DNA from: Armatimonadota bacterium
GTDB taxonomy: Bacteria; Armatimonadota; Zipacnadia; JAUWAU01
Reading direction: 5' to 3'
Length of the DNA stretch: 64,000 bases
NCBI GenBank assembly: GCA_030601885.1
Contig: JAUWAU010000009.1
Span: 124,001-188,000, forward strand
A program made the translations under genes and the position numbers. Below the pieces are notes generated by a model that did no database searches, was not told the DNA's origin, and saw only the letters and a program-made list of their open reading frames with translations. Of the stretch, positions 36,411-46,010 are shown one piece after another (the stretch's first letter is position 1; each line of letters begins with the position of its first letter).

Positions 36411-39400
36411 ATGAGAAGGGCATTGCTATGGCCTATCGTCGTCCTCCTGTGCTGCGGCGCCATGCAGGCCCAGCCACAGCGCCAGCTCATCACGAACGGC
36501 AGCTTTGAGCAATTGGGCCCCGACGGCTGGGCGGCCGATTGGGAGCGGGTGGGCGAGGAGGTCGGCATCACCAACGATGCCCACGCCGGCAGGAACGCAG
36601 TCTTGCTGCGGCGCACGGAGGGGGCCATCGAGCGCAAGAGAGAGACCGGCCTCAACCGCCAGTGGCAGGCGCATTCGAGCGAACAGGGCACAATGCTGGC
36701 CGAGCTCAAGGGCGGAGTGAAGTTCTGGTACAAGATCCCCCACTCCCCGGCCGATGCCCACCTTCGCTTCTACATGATCCCCATGAGCGCCGACCCCTTG
36801 GAGAACACGGGCGGCGCGCGGCAGTGGTTTGAGATCCCGGCGGAGCACTTCGGGGACGGCGAGTGGCACCAGGGGATGCTCGCGTACGACTTCAGCGACA
36901 ATGAGAACTGCCGCTGGGTGCACGTGTCGCCGCGTCTGCTCAGCGATGAGCCGGCCGAGTGGATCATCGACGACATCGCGTGGGTTCCCAGTGTCGGCGC
37001 GCTGGCGAACGTCGTTACGATGGCCCTCCAAGAGGTCAGGGGCCGGGAGGGGCGAGAGTGTGAGATCAGGGCGACCATTAAGAACATCGGCGATGCGCCC
37101 CTGCGCGGGAACGCGGAGCTGCGGCTTCCCGATTACCTGAAGGCAACTGAGCCGGGGCCGACTCAGGGGATGGGCCCAGTGGCGCCACAGGACACCACTG
37201 TTGTCAAATGGCGCATCAGCGGAGTGCGAGATCGGGAGGATGTGATCCACCTCCGCGTGACCGGCGGCGCAGTGCCTGCAGGCGCCAGCCTGAAGCTCGC
37301 GCCCGATCTCGGCGAGGTCTGGCTCGAGACGGAGCAGTTCGTCCTGTGGCCGAACAAGCAAACACGCGTGAGCCTGGTGGTGGAGAACAACGGCACGGCG
37401 GCGGCCAGAGGCCTGCAGGCATCGCTCGAGCTGCCCAGCGAGGCCACTGAGATCGGCGCCACCACCGATACGCTTGACCTGGCTCTGCCTGGGGTTCGGA
37501 ATCGCCTGGACTTCCTCATCGAGGCCCAGGAGCAAACGCCGTCGGCGCCGCTGGTGTGCAACTGGGAGAGCGCGGATGGCGAGACGGGGCAGGCGCACAC
37601 GCAACTCGTCATCGGCGCACCGCCACCTTCGCCCGATGCTGCGCCACGGGACGCCGCCAGAGTATCGTGCGCGACGTTCGAGATCATCTTCCCCCGCAGC
37701 GACTTTGGCTACGGCATCGGCTGGATATTCACGCGCCCCGAGGGAAAACTCGTGGGCGCGATGCCGTACCTGGGGCGAGCCGTCCTGAAGGGACGCGACC
37801 AGACGCCGATCCCGTTGTACGCCGCGGATTTCGCCGCGGACGCGACGGTGATGCCGCTCGGCGGAGCGCTCGCATCGACGGAGACGAGGGCCCCAGGCGG
37901 GCTGACCTTCGTGGTGGAGAATCGACAACTGCAACGCCTTGGGCTGCCCGGACCCGTACGGGTGAGCCTGGCCACTATGGGCGAGGCTGAGCCGAACGAC
38001 GTCTTGGGCCGCACAATAACGTACCAGATCTCCTGCAGCGCGCCGCCGCGGCCGGTGCTCCTCGCCCTCGAGGGGCCGATGATCTGCGCCGGTGAGGGCG
38101 CCCTCGGCAGTGAACGGGAAGAGGCGCTGTATCCGGGGCTGGAGTGGCTGGTCGGCGGCGAGCATTCGTCCTCCACACTCGACATCGGCCTCGACCATCC
38201 GCACCGCATACGCTGCGTGGCGCATCCGCACATGGTCACCGTGCCGCTCATGGCCGTGCGGCGCGGGAGGACGTGCGTGGGGCTCCTGTGGCACACCCGG
38301 GGCCGATGGAACGACGGCCGCGCCCGGCCCGACCTCGATCCGGACCGGTCGGACATCGACCGATCGTCGGCGATCTTCGCCTCGCCGAATCGCTTCGAGG
38401 GGCACGCTTCGCACGCTATGGGCCTGTTCGTGCCAACAGTGCCTGAGTACGTGGCGCCCAATGACCGAGTGGCCGAGAAGACATGGCCTGCTGCGGGCGC
38501 AGAGGCCAAGATTGTGCGCCTCATCAGCGCCATCTACGTCAACCCCGAGTCTGACACTGTGATGGACGCCATGCGCGCGTGGTTTGACATCTGCGGGATC
38601 GCGCCGCCACGAGCGCTGCCGCATGCCGCACGTACAAGGCCGAGCAGCGTTCTGTATCGCGGAGACGCATTCCGGTTCCGGGGGTACGGCCTGCCGAGGT
38701 GGGCCAAGGCCGCTGAGCGCAAAGGCCGTTGGGTCGAGCCCAGGCGCGAGCAGTGGATCGATGAGATCGAGTGGAGCATGCAGGCCTATCTCACGACCCT
38801 CTGGGATGAGGAAGAGAGAGCGTGGCTGAACTTCATAGGCGGCCCGGCAATCAACCGGCGCACCGGCCCGCACGCGAGCTACCTGTATGACTGTGTGCTG
38901 GGCGCCGGGCTCACCGACGATCCCGACCTCCGAGAACAGCTCGAGGAACGCATCGCGCTCGTCAACAGGCTCTACCCGCACGTCGTCCCGCGCGCCGAGG
39001 ACCTCGGCTTCAACTTCGGCCAGCCGGTCGCCTCGGTGGCTAACATATCGGAGCAAGCAGCGCGCCTTATCAGTTCTCAGGATCCTGACGGTGGTTGGCG
39101 CTTCCATCCCTACATCGCGAAGGGCGGCGTCTTCAAGGGGAGAGACTATGCGGAGCTGGGATACGACGGCCAGGAGGCCGTGGGCCTCGTGGCCCGGAGG
39201 GCCTGGACGATGCTGCGCTTCGGGCGCATGACGGGCGACGAAAAGGCCTTCCAGGCCGGCATCAGGGCCCTGCGGTACATGGAGAAGTTCATTGTGCCAC
39301 GGGCCGCACAGGTGTGGGAAGTTCCGGTGCATACGCCGGACATTCTCGCCTCGTCCGACGCCTGCGAGGCGTATCTCGAGGCATACCGCATCACCGGGGA

Positions 39401-40565
39401 TCGCCACTGGCTTGACCGGGCCATTTACTGGGAGGAGACCGGCCTTCCGTTCCTGTACCAGTGGGGTGTCGATCCGTTCCCGTGGATGCGCTACGCCTCC
39501 ATCCCGGTGTTCGGCGCCACGTGGTTTAAGGGCTCCTGGTTCGGGCGTGCCGTGCAGTGGAACGGACTCCGCTGGGCCTTTGCCGCGCTCAAACTGGCCG
39601 AGGTGGACGACACATATCCGTGGCGCATGCTCGCCGCCGGGGTCACCATCTCGGCGATCTACCAGCAGGGCGATGGCGAGCGGGACCTGGCCATGTGGCC
39701 TGACAGCATCAATGCGATCGACGCCACCAAGTCGGGATGGATCTTTGCCCCGCGCCGCATCCTCCACAACGTGTACAAGCTCATGGGGTACGAGCCCGAG
39801 CCTGTAACGGCGCGCGTTCAGGCGCCGGGCGGCGCTGTTCTCGTCAATGCGTGTGGCGAGATCCAGGACGCCCGCGTCCGAGACCGGGCACTGAGCTTCA
39901 CCCTAACTGCGCCCGAGCTGCTGCCCACGCGCATTGTCGTGTGCTCGCTGGCGGAGCCGGAGACCGTTACGCTCAACGACAGCCAACTGCCGCGGCGAGA
40001 CCCGCTGCCCGCCGGAGACGTCATGGGATGGACGTACCACGCCGGCTACGGCATTCTCGAGATCAGCCCTGGGAAGCCGGGCACGTTCATCGTCCGAGTG
40101 TCCCCGGCTGATTATCAGCCGTGTCTGGTCGCGCCCCCCGAAGTAATGGGAATAGCCTTCGAGTTCGACACCGACGACGGCGGCTGGCGGCCCACGCACG
40201 ACCTGAGTCTTTTCTCTATCGCGAACGGCATGCTGAGTGCGCGAGCCACGGGCCGCGATCCCTACATGATCCGCGCCAACTGCCGCATCGATGGCAACAC
40301 CGTCGGCCGCATTCGCGTCCGCATGGCCGTTTCGGCCGGCACAGAGGCACAGTTCTTCTGGGCCAGTGGCGATTCACCCACGTTGACCGAGGACAAGAGC
40401 ATCCGCATACCCATCCAACCGGACGGCCAGTTCCACGAGTACTACTTCGATGTCGGGAAGCACGCGGCGTGGCGCGGCAAAACGATCGCCGACATCCGTC
40501 TCGATCCGATGGCCGCCGCCGATGAAGCCGACATAAAGATCGACTTCATGCGCGGAGAGCGATAG
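36411..40565 (+). CDS. very large exported protein with CBM-like and toroid domains, function unknown
   Basis: 1384 residues. GGAGGG lies seven bases before the ATG, and the signal peptide is MRRALLWPIVVLLCCGAMQA. Residues 25-190 look like a carbohydrate-binding jelly roll (ITNGSFEQLGPDGWAADW). Residues 210-420 hold two CARDB/NEW3-like modules (IRATIKNIGDAPLRGNAELR, VSLVVENNGTAAARGLQASL). Residues 420-750 are a beta-sandwich. Residues 770-1130 form a helical toroid (AWTMLRFGRMTGDEKAFQAG, ACEAYLEAYRITGDRHW). The last 150 residues are again beta-rich. The layout suggests a polysaccharide lyase or GH of a non-assigned family acting outside the cell. It lies between the isomerase and heparinase-like genes. 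Confidence 0.85.
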   Translation: MRRALLWPIVVLLCCGAMQAQPQRQLITNGSFEQLGPDGWAADWERVGEEVGITNDAHAGRNAVLLRRTEGAIERKRETGLNRQWQAHSSEQGTMLAELKGGVKFWYKIPHSPADAHLRFYMIPMSADPLENTGGARQWFEIPAEHFGDGEWHQGMLAYDFSDNENCRWVHVSPRLLSDEPAEWIIDDIAWVPSVGALANVVTMALQEVRGREGRECEIRATIKNIGDAPLRGNAELRLPDYLKATEPGPTQGMGPVAPQDTTVVKWRISGVRDREDVIHLRVTGGAVPAGASLKLAPDLGEVWLETEQFVLWPNKQTRVSLVVENNGTAAARGLQASLELPSEATEIGATTDTLDLALPGVRNRLDFLIEAQEQTPSAPLVCNWESADGETGQAHTQLVIGAPPPSPDAAPRDAARVSCATFEIIFPRSDFGYGIGWIFTRPEGKLVGAMPYLGRAVLKGRDQTPIPLYAADFAADATVMPLGGALASTETRAPGGLTFVVENRQLQRLGLPGPVRVSLATMGEAEPNDVLGRTITYQISCSAPPRPVLLALEGPMICAGEGALGSEREEALYPGLEWLVGGEHSSSTLDIGLDHPHRIRCVAHPHMVTVPLMAVRRGRTCVGLLWHTRGRWNDGRARPDLDPDRSDIDRSSAIFASPNRFEGHASHAMGLFVPTVPEYVAPNDRVAEKTWPAAGAEAKIVRLISAIYVNPESDTVMDAMRAWFDICGIAPPRALPHAARTRPSSVLYRGDAFRFRGYGLPRWAKAAERKGRWVEPRREQWIDEIEWSMQAYLTTLWDEEERAWLNFIGGPAINRRTGPHASYLYDCVLGAGLTDDPDLREQLEERIALVNRLYPHVVPRAEDLGFNFGQPVASVANISEQAARLISSQDPDGGWRFHPYIAKGGVFKGRDYAELGYDGQEAVGLVARRAWTMLRFGRMTGDEKAFQAGIRALRYMEKFIVPRAAQVWEVPVHTPDILASSDACEAYLEAYRITGDRHWLDRAIYWEETGLPFLYQWGVDPFPWMRYASIPVFGATWFKGSWFGRAVQWNGLRWAFAALKLAEVDDTYPWRMLAAGVTISAIYQQGDGERDLAMWPDSINAIDATKSGWIFAPRRILHNVYKLMGYEPEPVTARVQAPGGAVLVNACGEIQDARVRDRALSFTLTAPELLPTRIVVCSLAEPETVTLNDSQLPRRDPLPAGDVMGWTYHAGYGILEISPGKPGTFIVRVSPADYQPCLVAPPEVMGIAFEFDTDDGGWRPTHDLSLFSIANGMLSARATGRDPYMIRANCRIDGNTVGRIRVRMAVSAGTEAQFFWASGDSPTLTEDKSIRIPIQPDGQFHEYYFDVGKHAAWRGKTIADIRLDPMAAADEADIKIDFMRGER

Positions 40566-40726
40566 AGTGGCGGAGAACGCCACCGAGCGCTATGCGGACG
40601 CGCTGATCGTGATGGGCTTTCGAGGCAGCGTGCTCGAACAGACGTTGACGCGCGCAGACATACCACAATATGCGTGACCGCTTGTCGGCACATGGCCGCC
40701 GGCATAGATCGCTGGGAGGTAGCGAT

Positions 40727-43123
40727 ATGTGGACTTTCTTGCTTCTCGGTGCAACGGTCGTAGGACCGTTCTCCGGCGTGGACTTGGACCGGCTTACTGA
40801 TACGCCGATGCTGATCGAGGAGGACATGCTCCGGGCCGACGCCCGCGAGGTCCTGCGGTTGGGCACCGGCATGAAACTGGAGAAGCGGGACGGCCGGGAG
40901 GTAATCCTCACCCAGGAGGGCTTCGTCGTAGAGTTCGAACTCGAGCTCGAGCCCGGCAACTACCGTATAGCTGTGGAGGCCAGCGCCCCCAACAGGGGGA
41001 CGGACTCATATTGGGCGTATGTGGATGGGAAGCAGATCTCCGCTCCGCTAACCATCCCCACCGACACGATGGCGGAGCGCGCCGTCGGGATCAGCATCGC
41101 GGAGAAGGGGAGGCATCAGTTGCGCCTCAGCTTGCGCGAGGCGCCCGGGAGCATTCTCGCGTCGCTCCGGTTCTCGAGCGTGGCGAACAAGATCTCTCGC
41201 CCGCCGATGCGGAAGGAATTAGCCGGCAAACACCCGCGCATCTTCTTCACGGCGGATGACCTGGGCGCCATGCGCGCGCGGCTGCGAGACGAGCGCGTGC
41301 AGCAGTTCTACAAGCTGCCCGGCACATTGACCAGGAAGCCTCCCGCGTTCCGGCCGGACCAGCGCAATGGCGGCGCGTATCGCGGCCTCGGCAACTACGC
41401 CTTCGCCTATCTGCTGAAGCCCGATGATGAGATGCTGGAGGGCATCATCCCCTGGCTCGAGACCGCCACGACGTACCCGCACGTCGGCGTGGACCTGGAC
41501 GCCGAGTACTTCATGGAGGGCCTTGCGCTGACGTACGACTGGCTGTACCACGAGCTGCCCGAGGATCTGCGCGCCGGTGTGCGCGATACCATCGCCCGAC
41601 AGTGCCGCACGGTCTACGAGGCGTCCTTGGTCGGTCGCACGGGCGGGGGGCTGGCGTTCCAGCAGAATCACTACTGGTACGCCCATCTTTCGCTGGCACT
41701 GGGCGCGGCAGCCATCTGCGGCGAGGTGCCGGAGGCGGAGCAGTGGTTGGCGTGGGCGTGGGATCGCTTCGAGCGCATCGCCCTGAGCTTCAGCCCCGAT
41801 GGCGGCTTCCACGAGGGGCCGTCATACTGGGATTACTCGATGCCGACGCTGTATCTGTACACCGACCTGTACGAGTGGTGCACCGGCCTCCGCATCCCCG
41901 CCGGTGACGACGGCCTCGCCGGCCAGGCCGAATTCCGCCTGCATCACGTGTACCCCGGCCTGGCGCTGTCGGCAGCCCTGGAGGATACGGTGATCGGCAA
42001 GGGCGCCCCGCCCATCAAGCTGCTGCTCTGGGAGGCGAAGCGCTTCGACGCCCCGGTCGCGATGGGCATTGCCGAGCTGCTCAACCGTGGGGCCAGCTCC
42101 GACCGCTTCAACCTGCTGTGGCTGAACGAGAACCTCGCAAGCCGCGACGCGCGCGAGGTCGTTCCCCTGGCCAGGTACTACTCCGACATCGAGACCGCCT
42201 TCGCCCGCACCTCCTGGGACGATGATTCCACCTACGTGGCCTTCGTCAGCCGTCCGTTGGGCGGCCACAAGTGGGCTGAGCTGTGTGCCAGGTTCGGCCT
42301 GGGTGGCACGGGGCACAATCACCCCGAGCAGAATCACTTCGTGCTTTTCGGCCGCGGCCAGGTGCTCGCCGGCGACCAGGGCTACACGTACGAGAAGCTG
42401 ACGCGCAACCACAACACCGTCCTGGTGGACGGCAAAGGCCAGTATGGCGACGGTGAGATGTGGCCGCGCCCGACGCCAGGGCGCGCTCATATCACTGACT
42501 TCGTCACTCAGGGCGACATCACTATGGCCCTTGGCGATGCAGCTTCGGCGTACCCAGCCGAGTTGGGCCTCACCCGCTTCGAGCGCACGCTCGTGCTTGC
42601 CGGACGCGACCTGGTGGTGGTCTGCGATCGGCTCGCGGCGAAGCAGCCGCGCACCTTCAGTTGGCTGCTGCATCACTGGGGTGAGGTGTCCGCCGGCAAC
42701 GGTCGCTGGACGATCACGCGACGCGATGCTCAACTTGGCGTTGTGCCGGTCCTGCCCCAGAACGTCGAGGTCGCGACCAGCACATACAGACCTCGGTTCG
42801 TACACCCAACGCGAGACCACACGCCCGAGGAGCCGGACGTGAATCTACTCGAGCTCAATGCCGGCCCTACCACGGGCACCACCTTCCTCGTGCCGCTGCT
42901 CGTGGGTAGCGCTGGGGAGGCGCTGCCCGAGGTGCAGACCGTTTCCACTGAGACCTGCGATGCCGTCCGCGTCGGCGACACGGTAGTGGCCTTCAACCGT
43001 GGCACGGGCAAGATGGAGGTTGCACTGCCCTGGGATGAGACGCTCCGTACCGGGGCAAAGGCCCTCGTGGCGCGTGTGCACGACGGCGAGCAGCAAATTG
43101 TGACACTGCCTGTGGCGCAATGA
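40727..43123 (+). CDS. heparinase II/III-like exported protein
   Basis: About 798 residues. The ATG at 40727 follows GGGAGGT (40714-40720) and begins a weak hydrophobic leader (MWTFLLLGATVVGPF). Residues 30-160 are a beta module. Residues 165-470 are the alpha/alpha toroid (LALTYDWLYHELPEDLRAG, QQNHYWYAHLSLALG). Residues 480-798 are the beta-sandwich, with the signature GGTGHNHPEQNHFVLFGRG and ARFGLGG. It is homologous to the protein at 5727-7865 but clearly diverged and longer. The probable reaction is beta-elimination of an acidic polysaccharide. The 161-bp gap upstream contains no clear terminator, so it may share the upstream transcript. Confidence 0.87.
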   Translation: MWTFLLLGATVVGPFSGVDLDRLTDTPMLIEEDMLRADAREVLRLGTGMKLEKRDGREVILTQEGFVVEFELELEPGNYRIAVEASAPNRGTDSYWAYVDGKQISAPLTIPTDTMAERAVGISIAEKGRHQLRLSLREAPGSILASLRFSSVANKISRPPMRKELAGKHPRIFFTADDLGAMRARLRDERVQQFYKLPGTLTRKPPAFRPDQRNGGAYRGLGNYAFAYLLKPDDEMLEGIIPWLETATTYPHVGVDLDAEYFMEGLALTYDWLYHELPEDLRAGVRDTIARQCRTVYEASLVGRTGGGLAFQQNHYWYAHLSLALGAAAICGEVPEAEQWLAWAWDRFERIALSFSPDGGFHEGPSYWDYSMPTLYLYTDLYEWCTGLRIPAGDDGLAGQAEFRLHHVYPGLALSAALEDTVIGKGAPPIKLLLWEAKRFDAPVAMGIAELLNRGASSDRFNLLWLNENLASRDAREVVPLARYYSDIETAFARTSWDDDSTYVAFVSRPLGGHKWAELCARFGLGGTGHNHPEQNHFVLFGRGQVLAGDQGYTYEKLTRNHNTVLVDGKGQYGDGEMWPRPTPGRAHITDFVTQGDITMALGDAASAYPAELGLTRFERTLVLAGRDLVVVCDRLAAKQPRTFSWLLHHWGEVSAGNGRWTITRRDAQLGVVPVLPQNVEVATSTYRPRFVHPTRDHTPEEPDVNLLELNAGPTTGTTFLVPLLVGSAGEALPEVQTVSTETCDAVRVGDTVVAFNRGTGKMEVALPWDETLRTGAKALVARVHDGEQQIVTLPVAQ

Positions 43124-43199
43124 GCGGGCCGACACCGTCCTGGCACCTGCGTGATGCGAATCACGGTCGGTTGGAGGGTAGCGGGGGGCCCGGAAGGTG

Positions 43200-43205
43200 T
43201 ATAAT
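43200..43205 (+). promoter_or_regulatory. TATAAT -10-like element
   Basis: A perfect TATAAT lies about 110 bases before the FecR-gene ATG, in the 191-bp gap after the heparinase-like gene. The best -35 candidate (TTGGAG, 43171-43176) is too far (23 bp). It would give the FecR gene its own promoter. Confidence 0.35.
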
Positions 43206-43314
43206 GATAATGACCTCTGTCCCCCTAGCGACTCCAGAGGTGCAGGGCTCTCGCCTCGGCAGACACACGCTCGCCGAGGTCGAGGGAACGAGTGAGAGAA
43301 GGGGGCGTGAATCG

Positions 43315-45690
43315 ATGTCCAACACTGTTCATGTGAGCAATATTGGCGTCCGGAGGCGACTGGCGGCATTCGGCTCAACAGCGTTCTTGGCTTGCGTGGC
43401 TGTTGGCCTGCTATTGGCTGTCGGCCAGGGGCCTGCCGCGGCCCGCACGTACGGTCGAGTCAGCTACATCGAGGGCGACCTGATGGTGCGCGGCGTGTAT
43501 GATGACGATTGGAGCTTCGCCGGCCTCAACACGACCCTGCGCGAGGGCGATGCGCTGTGGACCGACGCGGACAGCATCGCCGAGATCGAGCTAGGCTATG
43601 GAACCTTCGTACGCATCGGCTACGGAACCGAGCTGTACATTGATGAGTTCCCGCAGAACGCCGAACTGCGTCTTGTGAGCGGTGGCGTCTACCTCTCCCG
43701 GAACCGACAGGACGGGCGCTTGCGCCTGACCACGCCGACGGCAGACATACTCGTTCGCAAGAATGCGCTGGTACGCGTGGACGCGGCGGAAGACGGCTCG
43801 ACCCGGGTCAGCGTCGTTCGCGGATTGGCGGAAGTGGATGCGCCGGAGGCCCGCTTGAGCGAGGTCGAGGCCGGGTGGCGCGTCTACGTATACCCCGGGG
43901 AAGGCCCATCCGGCTGGGAGCGCCTGAGCCGACAGGACGAGGACGAGTTCGACCGGTTCAACCGGCGCCGAGACGCGTACTACGCTGAGTTGGACCTCCC
44001 GACCCACGTGGACCGCGACATTGTTGGGATCTACGATCTGCACCGGCATGGACGCTGGGTGACGGTCCGCGATGTCCGCTATTGGCGGCCGTCGATCCCG
44101 GATTGGCACCCATACCGCCACGGGCGATGGGGATGGCTGCATGCGGGCGGATGGTCCTGGCGCGACGATTACCCCTTCGGCTATGTGACCGGACACTACG
44201 GTCGGTGGCTTTGGACGCCGCAGTACGGCTGGGTGTGGAGGCCGGGGCACGTCTGGGGGCCTGGATGGGTAAGCTGGGTGACCTTCGATGACTACGTTGG
44301 GTGGGCTCCGCTTGATCCCTGGGATCGGCCCGCCTACGTATCCGTCGGACTCTCGGTACCCCTCGGCCGACACGGGCATCTGAGCATCGGCGCCTGCTCC
44401 TATGCGCCGCGGTCGAGCTTCTTCCTCAGCTACGTGCGGGCGCGGCCCTTCAGCCACACGACCATCAACATCATACGGCACAAGAACGTTCGCATCGTCA
44501 ACAACTACATCACGCACAACGAATACACGTATGTTGACAATTCGTTCAGCCACAATGTGCACCACAATATCGCCGGCCTGCTTCGCCCGCGGGTGCGCGG
44601 CCGAGGCCCGGCGAGCAACGAAAGAGGGCACCGGGCGGCTGCGGTGATCCAAAAGCTGGAACACCCAGGAGAGCGCGCCAAGCGCTGGAGTTGGCGGTCG
44701 CGCCATGTGGACTTGGCGGCGCTGAGGCGTCTGCGCGAGGCACGGCCCGAGCACGCGGATGGTCACAGGGGCGATGTGCGCAAGGGCCCCGGCTCGACCG
44801 GGCGCGTCGTCGATCGAAAGCCGGCCGTCAGCGGCCGCGATCCGAGGGCCTGGTCCGCTCCACGCCGGCCGGAGGAGCGCATTGTGAAGCCGACGCCGGC
44901 GCCCTCCCGAGAGGGGATCTGGCATAGGCGCTCTGGGGCACCCGAAAGGGATCAACCCGTGACCGGATCGCGCCCACCGGATCGGAAGCCGCCCATCCGG
45001 CTGGGGCACGACAACAGGCCCGGCACGACAGACACGTCCGACCGTCGCTTCCGGATTGGGGACGGGAAGCCTGTGGAGCGGCCATCGGCGCGTCCGCCTG
45101 TGTCCGCCAGGCCGACTTGGGTGCTGCGACAGCCAGGCAGCGATGAACGCAAAGCCGGCGCGCCGTCCCAGGCATGGCGAAGTCGGAGCTCTGTGGCGGC
45201 GAGGCCGCCCGCGAAGCGCCCCGAGCCCGAGAGACGTGTATCGACAGAGCGCACGCCAGTCGAACGGCGGATGATTCACTGGGTTCGTCCGACATCCGGC
45301 AGCCAGGAGGCGCAGCGCCGACCAACCGCCAGCAGCGGCTATGTTCGGCCCGAGGCTAAAGAGCCAACCCGCCCGTCCCGCCCGCCAACGAGTCCCTGGA
45401 CGAGGCGGAGCACCAGCAGCGTGAGCTCATCGGCAATGGCACATCCTGGCGTGGCGAAGCCGACATCCCGGGGCAGCTCCGTCGTTCGCTCCGAGAGCAG
45501 CCGCCCCCGTGCATCTGGAGGCTCGTCGGCTCCGGGCTGGACGAAGCGCAGCAGCAGCCCCGCGAGCCGCTCTCCTGCGGCGCGGGCGTCTGCTTCGGCG
45601 AGATCGAAAGAGGAAAGCAAACGTGAGGGCTCGTCAGCCTCGGCGAAGAAGGGGTCCGGCGGGTGGCGTGGTCGCCACTATCGCCGGTAG
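43315..45690 (+). CDS. FecR-domain and DUF6600-like protein with long disordered tail
   Basis: About 791 residues from the ATG at 43315. The frame runs back to 43120, but the leader begins here, with AGGGGG upstream. An N-terminal signal or anchor segment (about 18-45) precedes a FecR domain (about 48-190: YGRVSYIEGDLMVRG, then LREGDALWTDADSIAEIELG). Residues 230-340 are a Trp/Gly-rich DUF6600-type region (HGRWGWLHAGGWSWRDDYPF, YGWVWRPGHVWGPGW). Residues 430-791 are Arg/Pro/Ser-rich low complexity, probably disordered and surface or nucleic-acid binding. Unlike classical FecR there is no sigma factor or TonB receptor next to it. The role is unknown; a structural or surface function is possible. 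Confidence 0.82.
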   Translation: MSNTVHVSNIGVRRRLAAFGSTAFLACVAVGLLLAVGQGPAAARTYGRVSYIEGDLMVRGVYDDDWSFAGLNTTLREGDALWTDADSIAEIELGYGTFVRIGYGTELYIDEFPQNAELRLVSGGVYLSRNRQDGRLRLTTPTADILVRKNALVRVDAAEDGSTRVSVVRGLAEVDAPEARLSEVEAGWRVYVYPGEGPSGWERLSRQDEDEFDRFNRRRDAYYAELDLPTHVDRDIVGIYDLHRHGRWVTVRDVRYWRPSIPDWHPYRHGRWGWLHAGGWSWRDDYPFGYVTGHYGRWLWTPQYGWVWRPGHVWGPGWVSWVTFDDYVGWAPLDPWDRPAYVSVGLSVPLGRHGHLSIGACSYAPRSSFFLSYVRARPFSHTTINIIRHKNVRIVNNYITHNEYTYVDNSFSHNVHHNIAGLLRPRVRGRGPASNERGHRAAAVIQKLEHPGERAKRWSWRSRHVDLAALRRLREARPEHADGHRGDVRKGPGSTGRVVDRKPAVSGRDPRAWSAPRRPEERIVKPTPAPSREGIWHRRSGAPERDQPVTGSRPPDRKPPIRLGHDNRPGTTDTSDRRFRIGDGKPVERPSARPPVSARPTWVLRQPGSDERKAGAPSQAWRSRSSVAARPPAKRPEPERRVSTERTPVERRMIHWVRPTSGSQEAQRRPTASSGYVRPEAKEPTRPSRPPTSPWTRRSTSSVSSSAMAHPGVAKPTSRGSSVVRSESSRPRASGGSSAPGWTKRSSSPASRSPAARASASARSKEESKREGSSASAKKGSGGWRGRHYRR

Positions 45691-45716
45691 TGAGCCGACG
45701 CCGAGCCGTGCAAATG

Positions 45717-45749
45717 AGCGCCCCGTCTCTCCCTACGAGATGGGGCGCT
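45717..45749 (+). terminator. stem-loop after the FecR gene, likely terminator
   Basis: AGCGCCCCGTCTC (45717-45729) pairs with GAGATGGGGCGCT (45737-45749) around a 7-base loop. This gives a 13-bp stem with a single G-U pair. It starts 26 bases after the FecR stop codon. The following bases (TCCGTC) are only weakly T-rich. Confidence 0.6.
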
Positions 45750-45817
45750 TCCGTCAATCCGTCTCCGTGCACGGCTCTACGGCTGCTTCGGAGATTCGGC
45801 CCGTCGGCCCACTCGTT

Positions 45818-45841
45818 GTAGCCGGAGCAGCTTGCTCCGGC
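45818..45841 (+). repeat. GTAG-type hairpin repeat unit
   Basis: GTAG overlaps GCCGGAGC (45821-45828), loop AGCTT, GCTCCGGC (45834-45841), a perfect 8-bp stem. It has the same layout as the units at 4512, 4580 and 45937. It lies in the 320-bp gap 45691-46010 between convergent genes. Confidence 0.55.
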
Positions 45842-45864
45842 GGCCCCCAGCTCCCCGCCGGGCC

Positions 45865-45901
45865 CATCTTCATCGTTTCCGGGTGGCCCAACAGGGCCAT
45901 G
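45865..45901 (-). repeat. duplicated 3' end of the gene at 46011-47753
   Basis: These 37 bases match 46006-46041 (the last codons and stop of the neighbouring leftward gene) with a few substitutions and one indel. The copy is 141 bp downstream of the original and has no other coding sequence attached. It is a fragmentary tandem duplication or the scar of one. Confidence 0.55.
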
Positions 45902-45936
45902 AAGAGCTGCCTGGAAGATTTCGTTGCTTCCGTATT

Positions 45937-45962
45937 GTAGGGCGGGGATGCCCTTCCCCGCC
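45937..45962 (+). repeat. GTAG-type hairpin repeat unit
   Basis: GTAG then GGCGGGG (45941-45947), loop ATGCCCTT, CCCCGCC (45956-45962). It is the second unit in this convergent gap, with the same layout as the unit at 45818 but an unrelated stem sequence. Confidence 0.55.
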
Positions 45963-46010
45963 AGCCTTTGCTTCAGTAGACAGAGCCCGCGAACCTCAGC
46001 CCAGACATCT

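Noticed and set aside
36426..39767. Antisense open frame of over 1100 codons inside the large exported-protein gene
   Set aside because: It mirrors the real gene on the other strand. It has Arg/His/Gly-rich composition, no domain or leader, and no own ribosome binding site. Such frames are common opposite GC-rich genes.
43120..43314. Start of the FecR gene at the ATG overlapping the previous stop
   Set aside because: The added 65 residues show no leader, and the hydrophobic segment and ribosome binding site fit ATG 43315 better.
43591..45279. Antisense open frame of about 560 codons opposite the FecR gene
   Set aside because: It is explained by the biased codon use of the FecR protein and its Arg/Pro-rich tail.
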